From NCBI GenBank assembly GCA_964445135.1, contig CAYUJW010000019.1, positions 1 through 19,299 on the forward strand: a DNA stretch of 19,299 nt, in the 5' to 3' direction. The stretch is from JACOTV01 sp964445135. Lineage in GTDB: Bacteria > Patescibacteriota > Microgenomatia > UBA1406 > GWC2-37-13. A model generated the notes under the pieces. The model was not told the origin of the DNA. It was given only the letters and a program-made list of their open reading frames with translations, and did no database searches. Of this stretch, positions 8,631 through 15,905 are shown one piece after another (positions within the stretch are counted from its first letter, which is position 1; each line of letters opens with the position of its first letter). The position numbers and the translations under genes were made by a program.

Positions 8631-9417
8631 TTTGGGTAAAGCGCGTGGTAATTGACGCGAAAAATGTATAAAAAAGATTCCTGAAATAATATAAGAAAAG
8701 CACTAAGAATGTCAACAGGAGAAATGCGCTAATGAGTGCTTCAAGCCCAAAGCCAGCAAGAAGTGGTTTTTGCTGGGTGAGGGGAGCTGTGGCTGTCATG
8801 ATAAGTGAGGTGGCAAAACCAAGAAATACTAGGTTTGCACCACGCTTGTACGTGTCGCGTCGAATGGCAAAAATGATTCGATACGAGATATAGGTGGCTA
8901 CTCCATATGCGATTGATGCATAGAGTCCGGTCACATGTCGTAATCCTTCGTGTCCGACATACGTGACGGCCAAGGGAAATGTGGTGCGACTGCCGAGCAT
9001 TGATCCTGCAAAAAATGCTCCAAGGGTGCCGATTGCCAGGCCAATAAGAATGGCTGGGGAAATGTAATCGATCAGCTCAAGTGGCTTCATCTTTCGTCGT
9101 GCGCATGCGAGCGCAAAGATCGAAACGAATCCAATGATAAATCCGTGAATCGACATGCCAGGATACCCATTGACCAAAATCATGCGTGCCAGATCAAGGC
9201 CAAATTCTGAAAAATGTGTTGCGATGTAGGTTGCTCGAGAAGCAATAAGTCCGGCAAGTACCGCAATAAACATGCTGTCAAACACATCCTCTTCTTTATA
9301 TGAGGTTAATTGAGTCAAGCACCACAAAAGGTAGGTGCTCCAAAAAAAGGCAAGTACCAAGAAAATGCCAAATGTGTAGAGGGTGAATCCGCCAAGTGAA
9401 AAGATGACCGGCAACAT
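8614..9417 (-). CDS. Lgt-family (prolipoprotein diacylglyceryl transferase-like) membrane protein, degenerate active site
   Basis: A 267-residue protein with about seven transmembrane helices and the Lgt architecture: an opening LYTFGIFLVLAF helix, SIHGFIIG (H91-G92 matches the conserved HG around E. coli H103), GxxGxFxxGxxxG (130-142) and RHVTGLY (160-166), like the RHPxQLYE motif. True Lgt moves diacylglycerol from phosphatidylglycerol to lipobox cysteines. Several catalytic positions differ by eye: the Y26 equivalent is F16, R143 is T131, N146 is A134, E151 is S139, and no arginine fits R239. It may be a divergent enzyme or a non-catalytic relative. It overlaps the DksA/TraR gene and has an extended -10 box 11 nt before its ATG. 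Confidence 0.75.
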   Translation of the reverse strand: MLPVIFSLGGFTLYTFGIFLVLAFFWSTYLLWCLTQLTSYKEEDVFDSMFIAVLAGLIASRATYIATHFSEFGLDLARMILVNGYPGMSIHGFIIGFVSIFALACARRKMKPLELIDYISPAILIGLAIGTLGAFFAGSMLGSRTTFPLAVTYVGHEGLRHVTGLYASIAYGVATYISYRIIFAIRRDTYKRGANLVFLGFATSLIMTATAPLTQQKPLLAGFGLEALISAFLLLTFLVLFLYYFRNLFYTFFASITTRFTQNGTKH

Positions 9418-9428
9418 AATTAGTCAAA

Positions 9429-9437
9429 AGTATACCA
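9429..9437 (-). promoter_or_regulatory. extended -10 promoter for the Lgt-like gene, very short leader
   Basis: The minus strand reads TGGTATACT, an extended -10 (TGn plus TATACT). The ATG at 9417 lies 11 nt downstream, predicting a leader of about 4-5 nt. No Shine-Dalgarno sequence is present. Confidence 0.55.
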
Positions 9438-9519
9438 CGCCCTCTGTCATGTATAGAGCATATATATGAAGCGCAGCACACATAGTGCTTCGATGGTCAT
9501 ATTGCCGAATGTTTTGTAC

Positions 9520-9525
9520 TATTAT
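9520..9525 (+). promoter_or_regulatory. -10 box of a predicted leaderless promoter for the antiporter gene
   Basis: TATTAT is followed by AGGTGCT and the ATG at 9533. Initiation 7 nt downstream would coincide with the start codon. An alternative TACTAT overlaps at 9517-9522. No convincing -35 box. This promoter diverges from that of the Lgt-like gene inside a 115-nt gap. Confidence 0.45.
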
Positions 9526-9532
9526 AGGTGCT

Positions 9533-11272
9533 ATGAATGAAATCGACTTGATTCCATTTTTTAACTTTTTCATCTTCCTGTTTATTCCGTTTGTGTTTGG
9601 ATTTATATTCAAGCGCTTCAATATATCTCCAATTATTGGATATATCATAGGTGGCGTGCTCATCGGGAATGTGGCGAGTTTTTTTGGAAATTTGGTGTCG
9701 TATGAGGTGATGAGCTCGTTTGCCCATTTGGGAATTGTATTGCTCCTTTTCACCATAGGTATAGAAATCAATTTTGCTCGACTGTACAAGCTCAAGCGCT
9801 ATATTTTGATTGGGGGCGCTATGCAAATTGGATTTTCAACGATCGCCATTTGGATCATTTCAGTTTTTTTTGGATTTTCCCTTCTTCAAGCGGGGCTTAT
9901 TGGAATAGCGCTCACCTCATCGTCAACGGCCGTTGTCGCCAAAATCATTCAAGATCGGGGAGAATCGGAATCATTTATCGGAGAGATGGCGCTTGGCATT
10001 TTGATGTTCCAAGACCTGGCATTCATTCCATTTTTAATCATTTTCTCAAGCTTCAGTGGCGCAGAGTTTAGTTTTGCCCAGACGATTATTTCTATTGTGG
10101 TAAGCACACTCAAAACAGCAGCAATCATTGTGGTTATGTATGTTGCGGGGAAACGATTTATCCCGACGGTATTTCATCACATTGCCCGCTCTTCTCGCGA
10201 GCTTCTCAATCTATTTGTATTGGCATTTATTTTTCTTATTATCTGGCTTTCTGAGCTTATGCACGTATCGGTGTTTATTGGTGCATTTATTGCCGGAATC
10301 TTGGTCTCTGAAACCGTTGAACATTATGATGTCTTTGTGCAGGTGCGGCCACTTCGCGACGTGATGGCAATCATCTTCTTCGTCTACATTGGAACTCAAA
10401 TTCAACTGACAGAAGTGCTTGGTGCAATGCCAGTCATTATGTTGTTTGCGCTTCTGACGGTAGTGGTAAAAATGCTCATAATCACGGGCGTATTCTTGTA
10501 TTTTCGCATGAGTTCGCGTGTCGCATTTTCTCTTGGTTTATTCTTATTTCAAGCAAGTGAAAACGCATTTATTCTGCTTTCCTTGGCATTTTCAAACGGA
10601 GTATTTACATCGCAAGAATACTTATTTTTAATCACTTCGATTTTATTTGGACTCGTACTTACCCCCGTCATGATCAATAATCGTGAGCTTTTGTATCGCC
10701 GGCTACGCACGTTTATCAGAAAGTATTTGCCGCCGATTGAGATGTGGGTCAAGACTTCGGTCGACTTTTCAAATCCGCTGTTATCAGACAGTATGCCAAC
10801 ACTTAATAATCACATTATTATTTGTGGCTTTGGTCGTGTGGGTTCGCGCATTGGCCATGCCATGATGTTGGCGCGCATTCCGTTTATTGCGATTGACTAT
10901 AATTTTCATGAAGTTGAACATGCAAAAAAAGAGGGGATCCCTATTGTATATGGTGATCCGGCCGACATTGATGTGTTAAAGCATGTTCAAATTGAGCGCG
11001 CTCGTGCAATTGTAATTGCAATCCCATCCCGCCATGACCAAGAAGTGCTCATCCTCAATGCGATAAAACTGAATTCCGACGTGACCATTATTAGTCGCGC
11101 ACACAACAGAAAAGATAGTCAACGACTGAAAGATATTGGAGCACACGCAATCATAATCCCCGAGATTGAAGCGTCGCTTTCTGTCATTCGTAAACTATAC
11201 ACCGTCAAGAAAATTCCCAAGGAAGACTCGCTTCGATGGCTGAGTCAAATTAAAGTCTCAGAAGGCATCTGA
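9533..11272 (+). CDS. Kef-type CPA2 monovalent cation:proton antiporter with TrkA-N domain
   Basis: A 579-residue protein. Residues 1-~395 form about 12 transmembrane helices of the CPA2 antiporter type, with the conserved TSSSTAVVAK (129-137) and the helix with FQDL (Q160-D161) that carries the ion-binding aspartate. A cytosolic RCK/TrkA-N domain follows at ~425-545: GFGRVG (432-437) is the dinucleotide-binding loop and D455 the expected acidic residue after strand 2, indicating NAD(H)-type control. It exports K+ or Na+ in exchange for H+, or acts as a ligand-gated K+ efflux system as KefB/C do. I start at ATG 9533 because the upstream alternative (9485) adds a non-hydrophobic stretch across the promoter. 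It is followed 23 nt later by the LytR_C-like gene. Confidence 0.92.
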   Translation: MNEIDLIPFFNFFIFLFIPFVFGFIFKRFNISPIIGYIIGGVLIGNVASFFGNLVSYEVMSSFAHLGIVLLLFTIGIEINFARLYKLKRYILIGGAMQIGFSTIAIWIISVFFGFSLLQAGLIGIALTSSSTAVVAKIIQDRGESESFIGEMALGILMFQDLAFIPFLIIFSSFSGAEFSFAQTIISIVVSTLKTAAIIVVMYVAGKRFIPTVFHHIARSSRELLNLFVLAFIFLIIWLSELMHVSVFIGAFIAGILVSETVEHYDVFVQVRPLRDVMAIIFFVYIGTQIQLTEVLGAMPVIMLFALLTVVVKMLIITGVFLYFRMSSRVAFSLGLFLFQASENAFILLSLAFSNGVFTSQEYLFLITSILFGLVLTPVMINNRELLYRRLRTFIRKYLPPIEMWVKTSVDFSNPLLSDSMPTLNNHIIICGFGRVGSRIGHAMMLARIPFIAIDYNFHEVEHAKKEGIPIVYGDPADIDVLKHVQIERARAIVIAIPSRHDQEVLILNAIKLNSDVTIISRAHNRKDSQRLKDIGAHAIIIPEIEASLSVIRKLYTVKKIPKEDSLRWLSQIKVSEGI

Positions 11273-11295
11273 ATCCCCATATTAAACCAAGGTGT

Positions 11296-12234
11296 ATGAA
11301 ACATAAAAAGACACAATCCCCACGAGTAGCACGCGGCCCAAAGCGTACATTTTTATATGTATGCGTAGGGTTTGTTGCATTGGCTACCGCTTATTTTTTC
11401 TTTGGATTATCCCAAAGTGTGGCAATTGCCAAGCAAGAGCGACTGCAGTTTGTTGTCTATGGAGAGCAGACGAAGGTATATTCGCTTGGCATGCGCGATG
11501 GTATCCATTATGTCATTTCATATCCTGCACAATATAAAATCGAAGTTCCAGATGGGTATGGAAATTATCGAGTCGGTGCGTTGGGTCGATTGGTGTATAC
11601 GGAGAAAAAGCCAGAATTATTGATTCGTACGATGAGCGTGGCAAGTCATACCATGTTGACGCACTATTTTTATCGTCCCACAAAAACAATCTGGTATGAA
11701 AGTTCGACAAAAGAATCGGCAGACCTCCCTTCGGTTTATGAGATATTTACTCTTGAGTCTAACGCCACGTTGTATGACAGATTTTATATTTGGCAAGCGT
11801 TAACAAGAGTACGAAAAGGTGATGTTATTCCCATCCCGACGGCCGATGCACGCGAGACTAGTCCGGGTGGCGACAAGCTCTTGTCAAATCGAAAACTACA
11901 AAAACAATTAGAAGCATATCTCTTTCAAGAAGAGTACCGAGCTGAAGAATTGAATGTGCAAATTATCTATAATTTGAGTTATAAAACGGCAGACCGTATT
12001 GGCTCAATAATAGAAGGCGCCGGTATTAGTGTCGTTGATATTTCGCAAACAAGAAAGATAGAAGGGGAGAAGGGGAGGTGTCGCCTGGTTGCTGCAAATG
12101 CCCAAGTTATGCAGTCTCATACGGCAGTTGATATTGCGCGATTTTTTAACTGTGTACTGATGACCGGTGACGTTGACCACAGCGATTTGCAACTCATCCT
12201 GGGTGATCAAGAAGAAGAGTGGCTCATAAATTAA
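11296..12234 (+). CDS. membrane-anchored protein with LytR_C-like C-terminal domain
   Basis: A 312-residue protein. A basic N-terminus (KHKKTQSPRVARGPKR) precedes one transmembrane helix (19-39), so the bulk lies outside the membrane. Residues 50-200 are an uncharacterised soluble region. Residues 219-306 (NVQIIYNLSYKTADRIGSII and onward, then VAANAQ, HTAVDIARFF) follow the pattern of the LytR_C domain found after LCP domains in cell-wall glycopolymer ligases and alone in many CPR proteins. No LCP catalytic domain is visible, so enzymatic ligation is not expected; an envelope structural or binding role is inferred. AAGG lies 3 nt before the ATG, too close for a good ribosome site. Probably co-transcribed with the antiporter gene. 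Confidence 0.7.
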   Translation: MKHKKTQSPRVARGPKRTFLYVCVGFVALATAYFFFGLSQSVAIAKQERLQFVVYGEQTKVYSLGMRDGIHYVISYPAQYKIEVPDGYGNYRVGALGRLVYTEKKPELLIRTMSVASHTMLTHYFYRPTKTIWYESSTKESADLPSVYEIFTLESNATLYDRFYIWQALTRVRKGDVIPIPTADARETSPGGDKLLSNRKLQKQLEAYLFQEEYRAEELNVQIIYNLSYKTADRIGSIIEGAGISVVDISQTRKIEGEKGRCRLVAANAQVMQSHTAVDIARFFNCVLMTGDVDHSDLQLILGDQEEEWLIN

Positions 12235-12246
12235 AGAGATTATGTG

Positions 12247-12253
12247 AAGGAGG
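12247..12253 (+). promoter_or_regulatory. strong Shine-Dalgarno sequence
   Basis: AAGGAGG lies 10 nt upstream of the ATG at 12264. It is the only strong ribosome-binding site before a plausible start in this window, where other genes lack one. It decides the start of the small ORF. Confidence 0.5.
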
Positions 12254-12263
12254 GGAATACAAT

Positions 12264-12491
12264 ATGCAAACACTACTATCACTCATCGTCATATTTTGCA
12301 TTTCATTTGCTTGGGCGTGGATCGCGCTTCGGCGCTCTGTGAAAAAGAGGGTAGTGCATCACGAAAAAAAGGGGAGAGCAGTGGGTGGCGAAGGAACGCG
12401 GGGGAGAATTGTGTTATACAAAAAAGGAGCAAAACACTATTCTTCTAAGTTTTCCTCATCATCATCTGATGGGTCACTTTCAAGATCATAA
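12264..12491 (+). CDS. small single-pass membrane protein (hypothetical)
   Basis: A 75-residue ORF with a hydrophobic N-terminal helix (residues ~3-21, LLSLIVIFCISFAWAWIAL) followed by a strongly basic stretch (RRSVKKRVVHHEKKGR), so N-out/C-in or a signal-anchor topology is plausible. The start is supported by AAGGAGG at 10-nt spacing. The last 55 nt overlap the 3' end of the convergent TPR gene. The serine-rich tail there simply mirrors the acidic codons of the other strand, so the real selected part may be only the first ~55 residues. No family is recognised. Being 29 nt after the LytR_C-like gene fits an operon partner. Confidence 0.45.
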   Translation: MQTLLSLIVIFCISFAWAWIALRRSVKKRVVHHEKKGRAVGGEGTRGRIVLYKKGAKHYSSKFSSSSSDGSLSRS

Positions 12492-13282
12492 AACTCTTCT
12501 TTTTCTTCAGTTCCCAAATTTTCAGCCATTCTCTCGACTTCGTCTTGGGTTACTTCATCATCTTCCTCATCATCTTCAACACGTTCTTGTGCCAAACTTA
12601 AATCGGTGTTTTCAGGCAATGCGCCTTCGCTGGCTTGCTCAATCAGATTGAGGTTCGACTGAATATTGCGAGGGAATGAACTAAAGCGAGCAAGACGTTT
12701 GCTCTTTTTTTCTTCACGAATAAATACCACCACACGACTCATTGATATTTCTTTGATAAAGCAAGAATAATCACTTCCGCCCTTGATGAGTACATAGAGT
12801 CGTTTGGACAAATCGTCAGGCATTGAGCCAACATACTCCCCATCGCTTCGGACTTCTAATTTTCGTCGTCGAACTTTGAGTTCTAGCTGATCGCCGATAT
12901 TTAAGTGGGCAAGGATCTCTTTTTGTCCAAGGTTCACAAGTACTGAAGACTTGGTCTTACCCGGGATCTCAAGAAATAGATTTGGGTTTAATTTGTCTTC
13001 GCGTTTTTTTGTGACTACTGAGCCTTTCTGCTCAAGAATCGCAATGCGCTCGAGGTTTTCTTGGGCAATAACATTCTCAGATTGCTTAGTCAGCACGCTT
13101 TTATATGCTTTTTTTGCACCAGCAAGCTCACCATACTGTAGTTTGGCAAAGCCCAAGCGAAGCAGGGCTCCTAAATCATCTGGGCGAACCTTAAGAATTT
13201 CCTTATTGTGTTTGATCGCTTCTTCAAAACGGCGGTCAATTGCAGCGTCTATTGCGAGTTGTTCTAGTTGGTATACATTCAT
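12437..13282 (-). CDS. TPR protein with HIRAN-like core and acidic tail
   Basis: A 281-residue cytosolic protein in three parts. Residues 1-84 are two to three TPR-like helix pairs (for example RRFEEAIKHNKEILKVRPDD, then ELAGAKKAYKSVL). Residues 102-192 are a beta-rich domain with the order 'GDQLEL.. LEV.. DGEYVGSMPDDLSKRL', recalling HIRAN-type nucleic-acid-binding domains, where a strand with G-x-Y-V-G-x-hydrophobic-P leads into a helix. This is pattern resemblance only. Residues 235-281 are very acidic (ERVEDDEEDDE; SDDDEENLEE) and likely disordered. A near-consensus promoter places transcription start 2-3 nt before the ATG. The function is unknown; a scaffold that handles nucleic acid or a basic partner is inferred. 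Confidence 0.75.
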   Translation of the reverse strand: MNVYQLEQLAIDAAIDRRFEEAIKHNKEILKVRPDDLGALLRLGFAKLQYGELAGAKKAYKSVLTKQSENVIAQENLERIAILEQKGSVVTKKREDKLNPNLFLEIPGKTKSSVLVNLGQKEILAHLNIGDQLELKVRRRKLEVRSDGEYVGSMPDDLSKRLYVLIKGGSDYSCFIKEISMSRVVVFIREEKKSKRLARFSSFPRNIQSNLNLIEQASEGALPENTDLSLAQERVEDDEEDDEVTQDEVERMAENLGTEEKEEFYDLESDPSDDDEENLEE

Positions 13283-13291
13283 CGATATACA

Positions 13292-13319
13292 AGTATATGC
13301 TATTTGCCCTTCGTGTCAA
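13292..13319 (-). promoter_or_regulatory. near-consensus promoter of the TPR gene, predicted leaderless
   Basis: On the minus strand TTGACA (13319-13314), a 16-bp spacer, then TATACT (13297-13292). The ATG at 13282 lies 9 nt after the -10 box, predicting a leader of about 2-3 nt. It is the best promoter in the window. A plus-strand TATAAT at 13321-13326 abuts it and could serve yebC. Confidence 0.65.
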
Positions 13320-13498
13320 GTATAATTGTAGCCACGTCTGATAGGCTAATTCGATATGTGCTTTGCCTTATTTTATCCTCATCGGTCTTGTCCAGTGAGC
13401 GCTCCGTTGATTGGCACTCTTTGAATCAATGCTGCTGAGTGCTGAAATCGGGCGTCGTCAATTCAGAATCTTACTCATCATCCCATCATCAAAAATAT

Positions 13499-14203
13499 AT
13501 GTCAGGTCATTCAAAATGGTCACAAATCAAACGCCAAAAGGGCATTTCCGATGCGCAAAAAGCAGTGTCATTTTCACGCCTTTGTCGGGCAATTAGCCTG
13601 GCAGTCGGGGAGGGAGGCGGGAGCACTGACGTATCCTTAAACAGCCGGTTGCGCTTTGCGCTCAAAATGGCCCGCGCACATCATGTTCCAAAAGAAACGA
13701 TTGAGCGTGCAATTGAGCGCGGTCGAAAGGGTGACGGACTCCAATTGGCAGAAATAGTCTATGAGGCATTTGCCCCACACGGCGTACAGCTGGTAATTGT
13801 TGCCGCAACGGATAAGCCAAGTCGTACCAATAGCGATGTTTCACTCATCATAAGTCGAGCGGGTGGGAAAATGGGTATTTCAGGCTCTGTGACGCATCAA
13901 TTTACCAAATGCGCATTGCTTACCTGTGTGCCAGAATGTCCCGCAAACGACGCGCTTGAGCTCGCTGCTGAATATGGTGCGTTTGATATAGAAACAGACG
14001 ATTTGCAAAGCAAAGTGTTGCTACCGTTTGATACAATGGGTAGAGTCGAGGAGTCAGAGTATATCGAGTCAGTCTCGTTATATTATAAGTCCAACAATCA
14101 GATTACGGGTCTTGCGACGGCGCAAAAAGATGAAGTAGACGATGTAATTGATCGACTGTTGTTGCTTGACGATGTACAAATGGTGTTTAGTAATATGCAA
14201 TAA
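13499..14203 (+). CDS. yebC: YebC/PmpR (TACO1) family protein
   Basis: A 234-residue protein opening MSGHSKWSQIKRQKGISDAQ, the family hallmark (normally M-A-G-H-S-K-W-x-x-I-K). I therefore start at 13499 and discard 20 upstream in-frame residues from 13439. The middle holds RLRFALKMARAHHVPKETIERAIERG and YEAFAPHGVQLVI, both strongly family-like. The YebC family was described as transcriptional regulators (PmpR); more recent work on bacterial and mitochondrial members shows roles in translating difficult motifs such as polyproline. Which applies here cannot be seen. Length is normal. It is followed 7 nt later by a membrane protein gene. It has no Shine-Dalgarno sequence, and its upstream gap (216 nt) is shared with the divergent TPR gene. 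Confidence 0.95.
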   Translation: MSGHSKWSQIKRQKGISDAQKAVSFSRLCRAISLAVGEGGGSTDVSLNSRLRFALKMARAHHVPKETIERAIERGRKGDGLQLAEIVYEAFAPHGVQLVIVAATDKPSRTNSDVSLIISRAGGKMGISGSVTHQFTKCALLTCVPECPANDALELAAEYGAFDIETDDLQSKVLLPFDTMGRVEESEYIESVSLYYKSNNQITGLATAQKDEVDDVIDRLLLLDDVQMVFSNMQ

Positions 14204-14210
14204 ATAGATT

Positions 14211-15161
14211 ATGACAAAGCCTCAAAACAGATTTCTTCAGTATTTTTCCAAGCCGCTTTTTTTCAGAAAGAGAAATGCATCGGCGCCGCAATCATCGCAC
14301 AAGGGAATGCAGTCTGGGAACCATCGGCATGCAGGGGGAGTATTTCAAAAGCCTATGCGCACAATTACTCGGCTTGGGCTTCGTATAGAAAAGCGCATCC
14401 GTTTTGTAATTTCTATGCTTGTTATGGCAAGTCTGGTGCTTCTTTCAACGTCTGCCGTATTTTCCTTTGACGCACGATATTTGTTTATTCCGCTGTTTGT
14501 GCTCAGCGCATATATTTGTACCTATTTCGCGTTGCTTGAGGATATTGAGAAGATAGAGTGGCTGACGTTATTTACTATGCCAATTTTCTTCACGCTCGCC
14601 ATGTATATGTTCTATTTCCTCATACCAGTTCGCTGGCTGACTCGCTTGCCATTTTTGGCAATATATTGTGTGTCAATGTATGCCTTATTTTCAATATCGA
14701 ATATATTTAATGTGGGCGTCGGCAAGAGTTTGAGGCTTTATAAGGCGGCATTCTCCGTCAATGTGCTATTTCAAACGCTTGTCACATTTTTGCTTTTTAG
14801 CGTCATTCTTTCCTATCGCGCCGACTTTTATATCAATGCAATTGTCGTATTTGTGACTGCATTCCTGCTGGTATTCCAGATGCTATGGAGCGTACGGCTG
14901 GATTTGGATCAATATAATCGTGAAATACTTCGATATTCAGCGGTTATTGCGGTGTTGATGGGGGAGATTGCTGCAGTTGTGTCTTTTGTGCCTCTTCGAT
15001 CTTCAGTTGGAGCGATGTTTCTTGCTGCGTGCTATTATTCAATTGTCGGTTTGGCGAGCGCGTATATTGACAACCGGCTGTTTAAGAGCGTAGTGAGGGA
15101 GTATCTCATCGCGCTTGTTGTTGTGGGAATCGTATCCTTTCTCACGGTGAGTGGGTGGTAA
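14211..15161 (+). CDS. polytopic membrane protein of unknown function
   Basis: A 316-residue protein with a basic, probably disordered N-terminus (residues 1-60, rich in K, R, S, H) and about nine transmembrane helices from residue 63 to the end. No catalytic motif or known family is recognised. Short loops contain DIEKIEW and YIDNRLFKSV but nothing diagnostic. It starts 7 nt after the yebC stop, so co-transcription and coupled translation are likely. No Shine-Dalgarno sequence. It is the last gene before the 1.4-kb non-coding island. The reading frame is convincing from its length, its consistent membrane pattern and its codon use like that of its neighbours. Confidence 0.75.
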   Translation: MTKPQNRFLQYFSKPLFFRKRNASAPQSSHKGMQSGNHRHAGGVFQKPMRTITRLGLRIEKRIRFVISMLVMASLVLLSTSAVFSFDARYLFIPLFVLSAYICTYFALLEDIEKIEWLTLFTMPIFFTLAMYMFYFLIPVRWLTRLPFLAIYCVSMYALFSISNIFNVGVGKSLRLYKAAFSVNVLFQTLVTFLLFSVILSYRADFYINAIVVFVTAFLLVFQMLWSVRLDLDQYNREILRYSAVIAVLMGEIAAVVSFVPLRSSVGAMFLAACYYSIVGLASAYIDNRLFKSVVREYLIALVVVGIVSFLTVSGW

Positions 15162-15180
15162 GACCTTCAATTTTTCAGGT

Positions 15181-15337
15181 AAATTTGAGCACAAACCGTG
15201 CGTAAAATGCGTGCTCCTCGAGGCGGGCGATTGCGCCTTGTTTGGGCGCGTGTGGCCGCTCTGACATCTTCAACTCAGGCGGAACAAAATGTTTACTTAC
15301 TTGTAAAAAATCACGCACAATTTGTGCTCAAATATTT
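15181..15337. repeat. MITE-like unit with ~22-bp terminal inverted repeats
   Basis: The left end (15184-15205) and the inverted right end (15311-15332) match at 19 of 22 positions. Their shared core is TTTGAGCACAAA, two variable bases, then GTGCGT. The core itself is an imperfect palindrome (GCAC-N5-GTGC). The ~105-bp interior is more GC-rich and contains a GCGCC/GGCGC hairpin around 15233-15249. No transposase gene and no clear target-site duplication are seen. Confidence 0.5.
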
Positions 15338-15464
15338 CTTCAAAAATAACAAGCGCGCCGGCGAAGTAGAGGAGTGGAGTAGTAGGACGGGCCAAACACG
15401 GACGTACGATTTATATCCTATAGTAATTTATTTACGAGATAAAAGTACACGTTTGTGCAGAAAT

Positions 15465-15473
15465 TGTGGATAA
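15465..15473 (-). other. single DnaA-box-like sequence
   Basis: The plus strand reads TGTGGATAA, the exact complement of the consensus DnaA box TTATCCACA, next to an AT-rich stretch. It is isolated. One 9-mer match in 19 kb can occur by chance, and no dnaA gene or box cluster is near. Confidence 0.2.
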
Positions 15474-15488
15474 ATATATAAACTGTAT

Positions 15489-15508
15489 TATTGCAACAAT
15501 CCAAAACG
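15489..15508 (+). repeat. interspersed direct repeat, copy A
   Basis: TATTGCAACAATCCAAAACG, identical over 20 nt to copy B at 15566-15585. It lies 15 nt after the DnaA-box-like sequence. Confidence 0.65.
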
Positions 15509-15559
15509 TACACGCTCTGACTCTTCATATCGTATTTAATTGTGCGTAAATATGCAATT

Positions 15560-15585
15560 TTAGACTATTGCAACAATCCAAAACG
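15560..15585 (+). repeat. interspersed direct repeat, copy B
   Basis: Same 20-mer as copy A, preceded by TTAGAC, which it shares with copy C (TTAGGC). A shortened relative (TTTAGACTATTATTACAA) lies at about 15676. Confidence 0.65.
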
Positions 15586-15714
15586 GACGCTATTTGGGGT
15601 CCACACGCGTAAAGAGAGTGAAGCCCAGGCAGCGCCCGCGGAGAAAACAAGCGATTTTAAGCACGAAATGTACACTTTAGACTATTATTACAAGCTAAAT
15701 ATATGCCTTTTGTG

Positions 15715-15764
15715 TCGAGAGAGAGCAAGAAGTAGCTCTCCTAGGTGACCATCGAGAGAGAGCA
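15715..15764 (+). other. 13-bp direct repeat with competing hairpins around GCTCTC
   Basis: TCGAGAGAGAGCA occurs exactly at 15715-15727 and 15752-15764. Between them GCTCTC (15735-15740) can pair either with the upstream GAGAGC (15721-15726, 8-nt loop) or with the downstream GAGAGC (15758-15763, 17-nt loop). The two stems exclude each other. Confidence 0.45.
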
Positions 15765-15769
15765 TAAAA

Positions 15770-15841
15770 CGGTACAAAAGATAATTTATTCGGTGTAATA
15801 AAAAGAAAAGAGTGTACCGCATGTTTTGAATTAGTACACTC
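15770..15841 (+). other. two mutually exclusive hairpins
   Basis: CGGTACA (15770-15776) pairs perfectly with TGTACCG (15813-15819). GAGTGTAC (15810-15817) pairs perfectly with GTACACTC (15834-15841, 16-nt loop). The stems share 15813-15817, so only one can form at a time. No T-run follows. Confidence 0.45.
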
Positions 15842-15905
15842 CCTATGCATATCGCGATATATGTCATTTGAGAGACAAATTCCCGCAGAGGATGATATAT
15901 ACATA

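Noticed and set aside
13439..13498. Longer YebC start
   Set aside because: The extra 20 residues are not family-like; the hallmark MSGHSKW start lies at 13499.
15198..15473. 91-codon plus-strand frame in the island
   Set aside because: GTG start, no ribosome site, no recognised family, and it runs through both inverted copies of the palindromic repeat and into the DnaA-box-like sequence.
15465..15473. Replication origin at the DnaA-box-like sequence
   Set aside because: Only one box, no dnaA or dnaN nearby and no cluster; a chance match is reasonable.
15542..15748. 68-codon plus-strand frame containing YCNNPKRT
   Set aside because: Non-ATG start; the apparent motif recurs only because the DNA repeat recurs, and the other copies do not stay open.
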